Numbered from the stretch's first letter, positions 34,361 to 43,620 are shown. The stretch is 64,000 nucleotides of DNA from an uncultured Bacteroides sp. (GCA_900766005.1 CAAFTU010000028.1:1-64000); one strand, 5' to 3'. Notes: generated from the letters alone by a model not told the origin. Program-made: numbers and translations.

Positions 34361-36344
34361 TGTTGTTGTTTATAAAATGAGTTACACCTTCGTTCATATT
34401 CAACTGATTGAATGACGCATACTGGCCTTGAAGCGCATCGGTTACATTTGGATCATATTCCGTTGGCGTGAAAGTTAAGATTACTTGTTTTGATTTTGCA
34501 ATCTCACAGAGCGTATTGACAAAATTGATCCGGTTGTCTTCATCCACTCGTCCAATCGGGGTATCTATGAATAGAAGCGAGTCATGCATAGAAACCTTTT
34601 GCAGGGCTAGCGTAAAAGATAGAGCAAGAAGTGCTCTTTCGGCTGCGCTACATGAACCAAGCGTTTGAGAGCCATAATTGTCGAGCAGCTTAAATGTGTA
34701 ATCTTCCAAAATTTCAACCTTTGAGAAAGCATCTTTTTTCCACAATAGCTGAGTGAATGTGTTAAATGTCTCATTCTCCATTTCATGACGGCTTTCTTCT
34801 AAGAGTTCAAACCGGGTTTCCCTTAAAATATTGCGGCATTGTTTGCAGAAATAAGCCTGCTCTCTGATTTTCTCAAACTGGTTGTTCTTTTCAATTAGAG
34901 ATGTCAGATTGCTTTCTTTTTCAGCTAATTGCTTCTCCAGCTCTTTTTTATGAGCTTCTTCCACTCCCCTTTTGGCTATAATATTGTCTCGTTGAGTACA
35001 GAATTCCTTTTTTTGCTGAATAGCCTTGGTTATAGCTTCCGTATTAGGGATGTTCATCAAATATCGATTCAGCTTCGTTTCTTCCTGAATTAGTTTTTTG
35101 TTTTTACCATCCAGATCTTTCTTTTCTTGAATAAGTCTATCACGTATAGTCTGATAGTCAGCCAACTTAGTAAGATATCTATGAAGATTTGAAACCGAAC
35201 GATTAAGGAGAGCAGAAGTGCTGGTAGAAACCTCAAGCTCCTTCTTTAAATCCTGTATAAATTTAAATGAATGGTTTCCTAAATCTTGGTCGCAGATGCA
35301 GCAATGCTTGTGCTCTTGAATGGAATCCAACAAGAACTTATCAATGCGTGGCGGCAGTTTACCTTGCTCGTTTTCCTCTTTAATATATTTGTATAGACTT
35401 TTAATTGATGGATAGAGCGCGAAATATTGAAAGTATTCTCGGGCGAACTTCATCATTTCAACATTCTTTTTATCAATATCAGCCTTTACTCTCTCTATGT
35501 CTTTTTCAATTTCCTTTAGCTTAGCAGTTTTATCAGATACGCTAGTGTGTCCACTGATGATGTTTTCTAGGTCGGCAATCTGATCATCGCATTGGTGAAT
35601 CTGTTTAGTCAACTCTTCAATAGAAGCATTCGAACTGTCAAGCGCTCTTTGAACACTATCCAATTCTTTTTGTGCTTGGGCGATGTCTTTTTGAGAAGAG
35701 CTGGCGATTTGTGGATTCAAAACCCTTGTCAAATAGTTGTTGAATGCCTCTTCGGTTTTTTCCAAAATCTTAGCCTGTGTAAGTTCTTCAATGCCATTCT
35801 TGATATTTTCTGATTGGCCAGCTTTAAAATAATTTTCTAGGTGTTCCCCGTCGAAGAAGATGTACTCGTGAATCTCTTCTGGAATATTCTTCTTTACCAT
35901 TGACATTTTTTCCTCTTCATCAGATATAGCATTCCATTCTCCCGTAAAATGCATGATGTTGAATTTTGATTCTACAATGGTTACAGCATCTTTGGTGACG
36001 TTAAATTTACCAACTCTTTCAAAACTGATTTTCTCAGAACCATCATTAGACGATATTACTACTCTAACGATTGCATCGCCGATGGCATTACCATTTTCGG
36101 ATAAGCAATTGCGGATTTCCTGAACCTTGCCGTTGTTTAGTATAGCACTTGCCGTATATTTGTCTCCCAAATGCATTTCAGTGTCATACAAGCACCAGGT
36201 GATTGCATTTAAGACATTGGTTTTGCCAACGCCATTTTTTGCATATATGATATGCAAATCATTCTTACCTGCTTTTAGAGGAAAGTTGAAGGTAAGATTA
36301 CTATACTGGCGAAAGTTGTGTATTTCAATACTTTCAATTCTCAT
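34353..36344 (-). CDS. DndD-like SMC/Rad50-type ATPase
   Basis: A 663-aa protein. The N-terminus MRIESIEIHNFRQYSNLTFN and Walker A YAKNGVGKTNVLNAITW (about 34-50) are those of DndD/Rad50-type ATPases. FFDGEHLENYF near 170 is a typical DndD string. Two long coiled coils (about 210-330 and 355-490) surround a zinc-hook-like HCCICDQDLG near 347. A second CKQC lies near 500. The C-terminal head has the signature LGSCSAAERALLALSFTLAL and Walker B SLLFIDTPIGRVDEDNR. Such ATPases act in DNA sulfur modification and in several defence systems. It is coupled to the helicase side through a 49-aa gene eight bases upstream. Confidence 0.88.
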   Translation of the reverse strand: MRIESIEIHNFRQYSNLTFNFPLKAGKNDLHIIYAKNGVGKTNVLNAITWCLYDTEMHLGDKYTASAILNNGKVQEIRNCLSENGNAIGDAIVRVVISSNDGSEKISFERVGKFNVTKDAVTIVESKFNIMHFTGEWNAISDEEEKMSMVKKNIPEEIHEYIFFDGEHLENYFKAGQSENIKNGIEELTQAKILEKTEEAFNNYLTRVLNPQIASSSQKDIAQAQKELDSVQRALDSSNASIEELTKQIHQCDDQIADLENIISGHTSVSDKTAKLKEIEKDIERVKADIDKKNVEMMKFAREYFQYFALYPSIKSLYKYIKEENEQGKLPPRIDKFLLDSIQEHKHCCICDQDLGNHSFKFIQDLKKELEVSTSTSALLNRSVSNLHRYLTKLADYQTIRDRLIQEKKDLDGKNKKLIQEETKLNRYLMNIPNTEAITKAIQQKKEFCTQRDNIIAKRGVEEAHKKELEKQLAEKESNLTSLIEKNNQFEKIREQAYFCKQCRNILRETRFELLEESRHEMENETFNTFTQLLWKKDAFSKVEILEDYTFKLLDNYGSQTLGSCSAAERALLALSFTLALQKVSMHDSLLFIDTPIGRVDEDNRINFVNTLCEIAKSKQVILTFTPTEYDPNVTDALQGQYASFNQLNMNEGVTHFINNNNG

Positions 36345-36352
36345 AGTATCAA

Positions 36353-36502
36353 TTATATAGATTTTATAATTTTTTCAATCGTTCTTTTTCCTTGCTTTCC
36401 TTCTTCTATGGAAGAAAGAACTTTAATTAAATTCTTCTGCAATATGATATCAGACTTCGTTTTGTCTTCAATCTTTGTTATTATTTTCTTGTTTATTGCC
36501 AT
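36353..36502 (-). CDS. Small 49-aa basic protein between helicase and ATPase
   Basis: The frame starts MAINKKIITKIEDKTKSD and ends TIEKIIKSI. It is highly charged and helical, and has no recognisable family. It fills the gap exactly: its ATG is one base past the helicase stop (36504-36506) and its stop (36353-36355) is eight bases before the ATPase ATG. Every other junction of this operon is an overlap, so a silent 160-base gap would be out of character. That context, more than the sequence, supports it as a real gene. Confidence 0.6.
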   Translation of the reverse strand: MAINKKIITKIEDKTKSDIILQKNLIKVLSSIEEGKQGKRTIEKIIKSI

Positions 36503-36503
36503 G

Positions 36504-38624
36504 TCAGTCTAATGAATTTATAGTTGTTAAAGCATCTATTGAGTTAATTGAATTTTCTGCTATTTCCTTCAATCTAAGCTGTTCTTTTGACCGTATTTGT
36601 CGTTCCAGCTTAGCGGAGTTATCATCCAATATGCACAAAGTGTCTACACAAATATCGTAAAGTTTTGCGAAACGCTTGTTAGGACTTTGCCTAATTATGC
36701 GCCCGATTCTTTGAACATATTCCCGTGGGTTCGTGCCCGAAGCCATTAGTATGCCAACATCCGCCGTAGGAATGTCAATTCCTTCATCCATACATTTTAT
36801 GGCAACTAATGCTTGATATTCTTTTTCTTTGAATTTCAATATAATCTGTTCTCGTTCAGACACATTTCCGAATCTTTTTTCCGGCTTTGTGCCTTCTTTT
36901 TCGGTAAGCTTATGGAAAATTAAGCCTTTCTTATTTAGAATTTCAAGAACAGAACTAATCTGTTGAGGTGAAACAAATATGAGTACATTCTCTATTCGTC
37001 CATCTTTTTTCAGATTATCTAAAATGTTTTCGAGTTCTATATACTTTGCGGAAGCATTTTTGATAATGTTAGCCCGCTTTTCTACTAGGCGTTCCAATTT
37101 AGTCAAATTTTCAGGACTTTTATCTTTCAGCCTCCATAACTTTCCTATTTTGGCAGTAAGATCTTTATATTCTTCGGATTCGCTTTCTGTTAGTGCTACT
37201 TTAGAGATATGGTAGTAGTAATTGACGAGAAAATGCATTCCGGTGAGTGGATTGTATTCTCTCAAAGCATCTTTGATAGTGAATTCGAAATTCTTATTGC
37301 CATAATATGTGGTGAGCTTATTTGTGCCCGAATCGTCGAACCATCTGCTGGGTGTAGCACTTAGCCCTATTCTGTATTTATAGCAAGGCAATAAGGCCTT
37401 TTGAAGTTTTTTAGCCCCTAGCCAATGCGTTTCATCTCCGATAAATAGGACGTCTGTGTCGGCGTCTATATTGTTTGTCATCAAGTTTGTAAATTTGTCA
37501 GAAGAAGCCGTATTGTGCGTTGTGTACAAACAGATATGATTGGCTATACCCGTAGCATTTTTCAAAAGCAATTTTAATAAGAGGTTGTCCCACTTCGTAA
37601 CGGAACCATCGACCAACACGCTTTCATCAAATGGAATACTTTGTGCTTCTACCTCGTTTTTCCACTGTTTGGACAGGGTGTTTTGGGGAGTAGATATGAT
37701 AGTAATAAGGCGTTTTTTGATTTTAATTAGATAGTCAATGCCTGCGATGGCCGTTCTGGTTTTTCCTGTTCCAGTGGCCATTTCAAACAGCAATTGATAG
37801 TGGTTGTTTTTCCACTTATTTAAAGCATCTGCTTGATAGAAGAAGAGCTTCTTATTATTGCTGAAGTTGTATTTAAGGTATTTCTGTCTGCGATACTTTT
37901 TTACGGAAATACTTTCTATATCAAAGTCAGATGAATAACGAATAATATCAGCTTTAACCGCATTGGGAAGGTCGTAGACCACCACATTTTTTCGTTTGTT
38001 GCTCCATATTTCTTCAAATCTTTGCTTGTCTTTTTTGTAGTATTCGTTTGATTCAGTCCATTCCTTGAATACCTTAAACTCTTCATCATTATTGGCCCAA
38101 GCAGCAGCCGTCTCATTGATAGAGCCGCTAAATGAAAGTTCATTCCCGTCTTTGTCTTGAAGAATGCCCACCTTCTGATGGAACAATCCCTTTTCAGAAA
38201 TAACTTCATTGTTGCAGATCGTTCCGTCATCGTTATAGATGATGGCAAGTTTCATTTCTAAAAGCCCTAATGAGAGCATCCATCCTAGCGCCTTTACATG
38301 GTTTTTTTCAAATTCATCTATAATGTTCTCTACGTCGATGTCGAAGTCCTTTAAACTAATTGTAGGAGAGTTGGTCGTGGTTTTTGTAATCATATCAATG
38401 TCGTCTTTATCAAGTCGAGGACTTGTTATAAGCCGCATTTTACCCCCATTAGTTATAAAATTAGCCACGCCTCGGGCAGCCACAGCTATGGTAGCAGATG
38501 AAAAAAAACCTGCTATCCTGTCATATTTCACAGATGCGCCTAATACAGGTACATAATAATCTTCTATGATGTCATCAACACCAGACTCATAGCAAGATTT
38601 TATATCCATGTCTTTAAAGTTCAT
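36504..38624 (-). CDS. PLD-nuclease / SF2 helicase fusion
   Basis: A 706-aa protein. The N-terminal 200 residues are a phospholipase-D-like nuclease domain with a single HKD-type motif, FHQKVGILQDKDGNELSFSG followed by SINE (about 148-171). The SF2 helicase core follows: Walker A MATGTGKTRTA (about 282-292), DETH box LFIGDETHW (about 392-400), motif III LSATPS, motif V MDEGIDIPTADVGI and motif VI QRIGRIIRQ (about 640). This combination occurs in anti-phage and restriction-like systems, where the helicase loads or translocates the nuclease. It overlaps the radical SAM gene by 11 bases. Confidence 0.9.
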   Translation of the reverse strand: MNFKDMDIKSCYESGVDDIIEDYYVPVLGASVKYDRIAGFFSSATIAVAARGVANFITNGGKMRLITSPRLDKDDIDMITKTTTNSPTISLKDFDIDVENIIDEFEKNHVKALGWMLSLGLLEMKLAIIYNDDGTICNNEVISEKGLFHQKVGILQDKDGNELSFSGSINETAAAWANNDEEFKVFKEWTESNEYYKKDKQRFEEIWSNKRKNVVVYDLPNAVKADIIRYSSDFDIESISVKKYRRQKYLKYNFSNNKKLFFYQADALNKWKNNHYQLLFEMATGTGKTRTAIAGIDYLIKIKKRLITIISTPQNTLSKQWKNEVEAQSIPFDESVLVDGSVTKWDNLLLKLLLKNATGIANHICLYTTHNTASSDKFTNLMTNNIDADTDVLFIGDETHWLGAKKLQKALLPCYKYRIGLSATPSRWFDDSGTNKLTTYYGNKNFEFTIKDALREYNPLTGMHFLVNYYYHISKVALTESESEEYKDLTAKIGKLWRLKDKSPENLTKLERLVEKRANIIKNASAKYIELENILDNLKKDGRIENVLIFVSPQQISSVLEILNKKGLIFHKLTEKEGTKPEKRFGNVSEREQIILKFKEKEYQALVAIKCMDEGIDIPTADVGILMASGTNPREYVQRIGRIIRQSPNKRFAKLYDICVDTLCILDDNSAKLERQIRSKEQLRLKEIAENSINSIDALTTINSLD

Positions 38625-40749
38625 AGTCGATAGCCTCTTTTACGGTTTGAATAATCGTGTTTACATTTGAGCGCCTTCTTACTTGAGTTGTTTTAGATAA
38701 GATGCTAAGTATTTTTTCTCTTGCTTCATCCGTGGCTCCATCCATGAAATAATTTTGGATGTATGGAATATAAAGACACAACTTAGGAAGTATGTTTCTT
38801 CTAGTCGATTCATCCAGTTTTATAAATAGGTTTCCTAGTGCATTGGCATTTGCCCGGCATTTTTCAAATCGGCAAAGACCCAGTTGAGAAGCCATTTTTA
38901 TGTGGTTTTCGCCATATTTTTTGTCAGCAATTTCCTTACGTTTCTCATCTCGTAAGAGATAGCCCATTTTTGAATAGTCTACATCTTTAATTCCGCAATT
39001 TTGAAGCATATGGGGTACTTTATAATATGCGTCTTTAAAATCGCTGAATTGAGAAATATCTTTCTTCTCAATAACAAAACGTACAAACCCATCTGCTATA
39101 ATATTGAGCATATCGCTGCATTCATACTTCTTTAGAACATCTAGAAGTATGCTGCTTTTTGTCTCGTCTTCAAGCAAACTAGCGTCAGCGTGTGTATAAA
39201 AAGCTTTCAGAAGCACTTCTTCATTGGTAGCATTGCCAATAACATGATCCCAAAATGCTGAGTCCATAATATATTTCTTACCTTCCATAATGATTTCTGT
39301 ATCTCTATGCCATAAGGACGGATCTATCATCTTCTTATACGACATATTGAAAAACGATAAAAATATTTTCTTGTGATCTTTAAATTCTTCCAAGAAATTG
39401 ATCAGTGTTTTTAAAGGTGTTGATATACCTATTTCGTCATAATACCCATTGTTGTAGTCCTCAATAAACTCTTCATAGGTCTTTAGCGGCTGAACTCCTC
39501 TTTTTAATGTATGCTCTTCCCAATATGTCTGATTCTTGTAGCAAAATTGCCAGAATGATAGATTCCTGAAGAAGCCAGGCTGGTTGCACCACCTCGCAAT
39601 TTGAACATATATGTTTGATATGGGAGCCTTTTTATAATCCTCATGGCGCATGATATAAGGGAGGCAGCCATATCTCATTAATACGCAAATACGCATAAAA
39701 ATTTCAGCTATATCTTGCTGAAATTTTGCTTTATCTATGGCTGATTGCTGAAAGCCGCAGAATAGATAAAATTTGGTTTCTTTCTTTGGGCAATAATACT
39801 TCCATATCTTTAATGCCTTCACAATTAGATTCCTATCAGACCAATTGTCGAATGCAAATATAAAATCTCCATGGTAATTTGCATTTGCAAGTTTTTGGGC
39901 CATTTCTTCGCCTCGTTTACTTTGAGCAAGCAGACGTTCATCTAAGCCTTGTCTGAATTGAAAGGGTCTTCCTGTAGCAATTAATTCATCAAGCAGCGTA
40001 TCCCAATGCGGATAGGCTAAAAAATTATCATCCCATAAGTATATGTTAGGGCGTTTTAATTTTCCGGTTTTTTCATCTACTTCATTGTCCAAAAAATCGG
40101 TTAGGCGGGAGTAGGGTGCCACCTTACGCTCCAACTTGTTGACACAAAATGGGCAACGGCGAAAACATCCTCTTGTTAGAAATCCAATGGAGTATTCTTT
40201 ATAATCTTTGTAATAAGTAGGAGATTTTTTTATGGTCTCCATGACAGACACAAACTCATCATATAAATGATAGTCGGGCATCTGGGTTCTCATGTCAATG
40301 CCGTTTGTACCCTGTTTGTTGATTAATGTATTGAGATAGGCATCTTTTCCAAGGCGAGTGATGTCTTCGATTCTCTTTGTAGCAAATCCTTCCTCAATTG
40401 GTGTGTTTGCGTAGCTACCAGTTCCTCCCATGTGGACCTTTTTAGCTAGCCTTTTATCATTTTGAAGGGCTGTTAAAAGGGTTGGTGGATTGTCCAATGT
40501 AAAGGAAAACACACACGATACATATATGTGGTGAAGCTGATGAAGTGTCTCAAAATTGCTGTCGTTTGTAAGTAGTTCGTATGTACACACATTGTCGTAT
40601 TGTGTATCAGCTGTTTTACGAACATACCCATTATCTCGAAGGTATCCGGCTATTTTTAAAAGTGCCAAATTAGGATGACGCGTACCATTGCATAAAAGGT
40701 CTGCATCAACTAGGCCAATATGATATATTTTTGTCTTCTTAGAACTCAT
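38614..40749 (-). CDS. Radical SAM protein with B12-binding-like N-terminal domain
   Basis: A 711-aa protein. The first 190 residues look like a cobalamin-binding Rossmann domain: VDADLLCNGTRHPNLALLKI, HIYVSCVFSFT, VHMGGTGSY. The radical SAM cluster motif CFRRCPFC (CxxxCxxC, near 196-203) follows, with later strands YLWDDNFLA and FRQGLDERLLA. The last 250 residues are helical and unrecognised. B12-type radical SAM enzymes methylate or otherwise modify unreactive carbons; the substrate here is unknown. As first gene of an operon with a helicase-nuclease and an SMC ATPase, a nucleic-acid or nucleotide modification is a reasonable guess. It does not look like a viperin or a tRNA methylthiotransferase. 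Confidence 0.88.
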   Translation of the reverse strand: MSSKKTKIYHIGLVDADLLCNGTRHPNLALLKIAGYLRDNGYVRKTADTQYDNVCTYELLTNDSNFETLHQLHHIYVSCVFSFTLDNPPTLLTALQNDKRLAKKVHMGGTGSYANTPIEEGFATKRIEDITRLGKDAYLNTLINKQGTNGIDMRTQMPDYHLYDEFVSVMETIKKSPTYYKDYKEYSIGFLTRGCFRRCPFCVNKLERKVAPYSRLTDFLDNEVDEKTGKLKRPNIYLWDDNFLAYPHWDTLLDELIATGRPFQFRQGLDERLLAQSKRGEEMAQKLANANYHGDFIFAFDNWSDRNLIVKALKIWKYYCPKKETKFYLFCGFQQSAIDKAKFQQDIAEIFMRICVLMRYGCLPYIMRHEDYKKAPISNIYVQIARWCNQPGFFRNLSFWQFCYKNQTYWEEHTLKRGVQPLKTYEEFIEDYNNGYYDEIGISTPLKTLINFLEEFKDHKKIFLSFFNMSYKKMIDPSLWHRDTEIIMEGKKYIMDSAFWDHVIGNATNEEVLLKAFYTHADASLLEDETKSSILLDVLKKYECSDMLNIIADGFVRFVIEKKDISQFSDFKDAYYKVPHMLQNCGIKDVDYSKMGYLLRDEKRKEIADKKYGENHIKMASQLGLCRFEKCRANANALGNLFIKLDESTRRNILPKLCLYIPYIQNYFMDGATDEAREKILSILSKTTQVRRRSNVNTIIQTVKEAIDYEL

Positions 40750-40949
40750 TTTCTTAATAATTCATATGCATCGTAGTATGGTAGCTATTCATCATGTTCG
40801 AGTACATACAAGTTTGCTAATAAACTTGGAATAATTTTATTGTTCGCTTTGTAAATAAAATTTGTACATTAACAATGGCAATACAAAGTGTAAGCTGGTG
40901 CTAGAATTTAATATCTATTCTGTGTTTTGTAAAATTTTCACATAGTACC

Positions 40950-40972
40950 ATCTTTGATAAAATGCAAAGATA
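40950..40972 (-). promoter_or_regulatory. Promoter of the radical SAM operon within an inverted repeat
   Basis: On the minus strand TATCTTTG (40972-40965) is an exact TAnnTTTG. The plus text ATCTTTG ATAAAATG CAAAGAT (40950-40971) is a perfect 7-bp inverted repeat, so the -7 element lies in a possible operator. The leader to the start codon is about 210 bases. The rest of the 534-base gap 40750-41283 is AT-rich and shows only the HNH promoter. Confidence 0.5.
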
Positions 40973-41248
40973 TTATATTTTTAGCAGATATTACAATGGT
41001 TTGATGAAAAAGTTTGATGCGTCTATAAATATAATTAAGCTGATTCTATAGCTAAATACATATAGGAAAAGCAAGGACGAGTGCTGTGTTTATAAGTAAG
41101 AAATATTGAATAATGATGATATTGTTTCAACTATATTAAATTTTATCCACAATGTATATAGCATATCTATGTTTGAAAATATCCATAAGTTGATTTTTTA
41201 AAGTAGCAAAATTGTTTTGATAAAAGAACAATCTATCAATAAAATGAA

Positions 41249-41256
41249 TACATTTG
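41249..41256 (+). promoter_or_regulatory. -7 promoter element of the HNH/methyltransferase-HIT pair
   Basis: TACATTTG matches TAnnTTTG and lies 28 bases before the ATG at 41284. Confidence 0.5.
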
Positions 41257-41283
41257 CTTTTGGAAAACTGAAAGCAAGAATAT

Positions 41284-42363
41284 ATGATTATACCTTCGTC
41301 AACCATACTGACTACCCGCTGTCTGAACAGGGTGTTTGACAACACTACTGCAACCTATAAATACTATTGGTTTTTGGGTCTTTTGGAATTGTTTGTCAAG
41401 CAGGGAAAAACACGGATTAGCATGAGAGAAATGGCTATATCGATGATAGCCAATGCTTGGTATCCAGTTAATTACTTCCGGCTGTCGTTCGGTAAATCGG
41501 AATCGCTTTATGATGCAATACTTGCCCTGCAGAAGGAAAGGCAAATACCTATCAATATCAGTGTGAGGGAACTGACAGATTGGCTTCATCAATGGATGGA
41601 CGAGCCTTCGATGCGGAAGCAGTTTCAATTCTTGCAGCAGAATGTGCCCTACCGGTTTCTTCGTCCGTGGATTGACACCAATGATAATCCGGAAATGATG
41701 GCGCGCTCGCAAACATTCGAGAACGGCTGCCTGTATAAGCTCGAAAAGAAAGAGGGTATGCTGTGGGTGGAAATAAATCCGGCATGGACCACCTATCTGA
41801 AAGAAAATTATGACATCTTGAGTGCTTTTGCTTATTGGGGGCTGGCCAATTTCCTGCAAGTGCGCAATCCGAACGTGCCCAGCATTCCAACTAAACTGAT
41901 AAAGCAGGAGGAGCGCAGTCCGCTGACAGAACAGAGAAAGTATTGGAATTTTGCGATGAATAAGGGGCTGGAGGTGAAATGTCTGTATACGGATGTTTTA
42001 TTGGAGCCTGGGCATTATGCATTAGATCATTTTATGCCATGGAGTTTTGTGTCGCATGATTTGTTGTGGAATCTCATGCCGGCAGATGCCAGTGTCAATT
42101 CTTCTAAGGGCAACAAACTTCCTGATCTGGATACGTATCTGCGCGGTTTAGCAAAAAATCATCAGTCGGCTATCAACATTCATCTGGCGGCAGGCAGGTC
42201 GCCGAAGTTGCTGGAAGATTATCTGGCGCTAGGGCATTCGCCTCAGGATATAGCCATGATGGACGAATCTCATCTGTTCGACTGCTTTTATCATACTTTT
42301 ATGCCCATCCATCAGATTGCCTTAAACATGGGCTTTGAATCGTGGAAATATAAACGCTTATGA
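41284..42363 (+). CDS. HNH endonuclease-domain protein
   Basis: A 359-aa protein. The N-terminal 200 residues are helical and unrecognised. The HNH nuclease core is in the C-terminal half: CLYTDVLLEPGHYALDHFMP (Asp-His near 247-248), then LLWNLMPADASVNSSKGNKL. This follows the pattern D-H-x2-P-W-x3-x-H-D-x3-N-L-x-P-x5-N-x2-K. The first zinc-type Cys pair is incomplete (a single Cys), so zinc is not implied. It is coupled by ATGA to the methyltransferase-HIT gene and transcribed away from the radical SAM operon. A restriction or defence role is inferred from context. Confidence 0.85.
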   Translation: MIIPSSTILTTRCLNRVFDNTTATYKYYWFLGLLELFVKQGKTRISMREMAISMIANAWYPVNYFRLSFGKSESLYDAILALQKERQIPINISVRELTDWLHQWMDEPSMRKQFQFLQQNVPYRFLRPWIDTNDNPEMMARSQTFENGCLYKLEKKEGMLWVEINPAWTTYLKENYDILSAFAYWGLANFLQVRNPNVPSIPTKLIKQEERSPLTEQRKYWNFAMNKGLEVKCLYTDVLLEPGHYALDHFMPWSFVSHDLLWNLMPADASVNSSKGNKLPDLDTYLRGLAKNHQSAINIHLAAGRSPKLLEDYLALGHSPQDIAMMDESHLFDCFYHTFMPIHQIALNMGFESWKYKRL

Positions 42364-43457
42364 GTACAAAAATTGTAAATCATCCTCATCTGACCGCCAT
42401 TAAGCGGACAGATTTGTCGGTGCCAGCCCGCTATCTGGTGGAGCATGGCTTATTGAAAGGCAGAATTCTCGATTTTGGCTGCGGTTGGGGCTATGATACG
42501 GATGAGCTGAAGCGCAGGGGGTATGATATTGTGGGGTATGATAATTATTACCGCAAAGACTATCCCGAGGGCAAGTTTGACACCATCTTGTGCGTGTATG
42601 TGTTGAATGTGCTGGAGCCGTATGCACAGGCAGAGGTTATGATGCGCGTGTCTCATCTCCTGTCGCCTCACGGCACTGCTTATTTTGCCGTGCGTAGGGA
42701 CTTGTCGGAAGAGGGTTTTCGCTTGCATAAGATCTATCAACAGTATACGTATCAGTGCAACGTGCGGCTTCCGTTTGCAAGCGTGACCTGTAATAAGAGC
42801 TTTGAACTATATCAGTATAGGCATTTTAATCAGCTGGAGCGAATGGAGGGGGAGCATTGTCCTTTCTGCCGTCTTTCCTGGAAGGTGGAAGTAATTTGTG
42901 AAACGGCCACTTGTGTGGCGTTTTATGATGGTTATCCCGTATCGCCCGGCCATGCGCTGATTGTTCCCAAACGGCATGTGGCTAGTTATTTCGACCTGAC
43001 TAATCATGAGCGAGAAGCCATGAATGTGATGCTGCAATTTGTGAAGCGTGTGCTCGACAGCCGCTTTCATCCGGATGGATACAATATCGGCATCAATGTA
43101 AACGAAGCGGCCGGGCAGTCGGTATTTCATGTGCACATGCATCTCATTCCGCGATATAAGGGGGATGTGGCACATCCGAAAGGGGGTGTAAGGGGTGTGA
43201 TTCCTCAAAAGCAGAGCTATGGAGAGAAGACTGAAAGCGGGTTGAACCACGGGAAGTTGAATGGAGAGAAGGCCTATAGTGTGGATGTGATTCGGGAAAA
43301 ATATGGTAACGCTTACATGAAATGGGAAAAGGAGGCGGATGAGTTGTTGGCAAGGCTGTATGGAGAAGGGAAAAGTATATCAGAATTATCGGATATTTTT
43401 GAACGAAACAGCGGCTCTATCCGTAGCAGGCTAAGGAAGTTGAAGTTGATAGAATGA
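42360..43457 (+). CDS. Methyltransferase-HIT-HTH fusion protein
   Basis: A 365-aa protein with three parts. Residues 1-160 are a class I SAM methyltransferase: motif I RILDFGCGWGYDT (about 35-47), IVGYDNYY, FDTILCVYVLNVL. Residues 165-275 are a HIT domain: HCPFCRL, PVSPGHALIVPKRH, NIGINVNEAAGQ and the catalytic triad HVHMH (about 256-260). The last 45 residues form a small HTH (SISELSDIFERNSGSIRSRL). HIT domains cleave dinucleoside polyphosphates or nucleotidyl adducts. Pairing with an HNH nuclease suggests nucleotide-based immunity or repair, but the real substrate is unknown. An unusual fusion. Confidence 0.87.
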   Translation: MSTKIVNHPHLTAIKRTDLSVPARYLVEHGLLKGRILDFGCGWGYDTDELKRRGYDIVGYDNYYRKDYPEGKFDTILCVYVLNVLEPYAQAEVMMRVSHLLSPHGTAYFAVRRDLSEEGFRLHKIYQQYTYQCNVRLPFASVTCNKSFELYQYRHFNQLERMEGEHCPFCRLSWKVEVICETATCVAFYDGYPVSPGHALIVPKRHVASYFDLTNHEREAMNVMLQFVKRVLDSRFHPDGYNIGINVNEAAGQSVFHVHMHLIPRYKGDVAHPKGGVRGVIPQKQSYGEKTESGLNHGKLNGEKAYSVDVIREKYGNAYMKWEKEADELLARLYGEGKSISELSDIFERNSGSIRSRLRKLKLIE

Positions 43458-43473
43458 GAAGGCTGTGGCGTTG

Positions 43474-43620
43474 ATGGATGAGTATTTAGTGAAGCTGAAT
43501 GAACTGCGTTCTTCTCTGGCGCAAGTAGAGGATGACAGAACGTGGGATAGCACGAATCAGTTTACATTGGAAGAAATTGCATGGACTGAGAAGATGAAGA
43601 TTAAGGTGAAGAATTTGTAG
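43474..43620 (+). CDS. Small hypothetical protein (48 aa)
   Basis: The frame starts MDEYLVKLNELRSSLAQVED and ends with KMKIKVKNL. It has acidic helical character and no recognised family. It begins 17 bases after the methyltransferase-HIT stop, so it could be a third gene of that transcript; a GTG at 43465 is an alternative start. It may equally be a degraded fragment. Confidence 0.35.
   Translation: MDEYLVKLNELRSSLAQVEDDRTWDSTNQFTLEEIAWTEKMKIKVKNL

Noticed and set aside
38614..40749. Radical SAM protein as a viperin or RimO/MiaB paralogue
   Set aside because: The N-terminal B12-like domain, the length and the absence of TRAM or UPF0004 segments do not fit.
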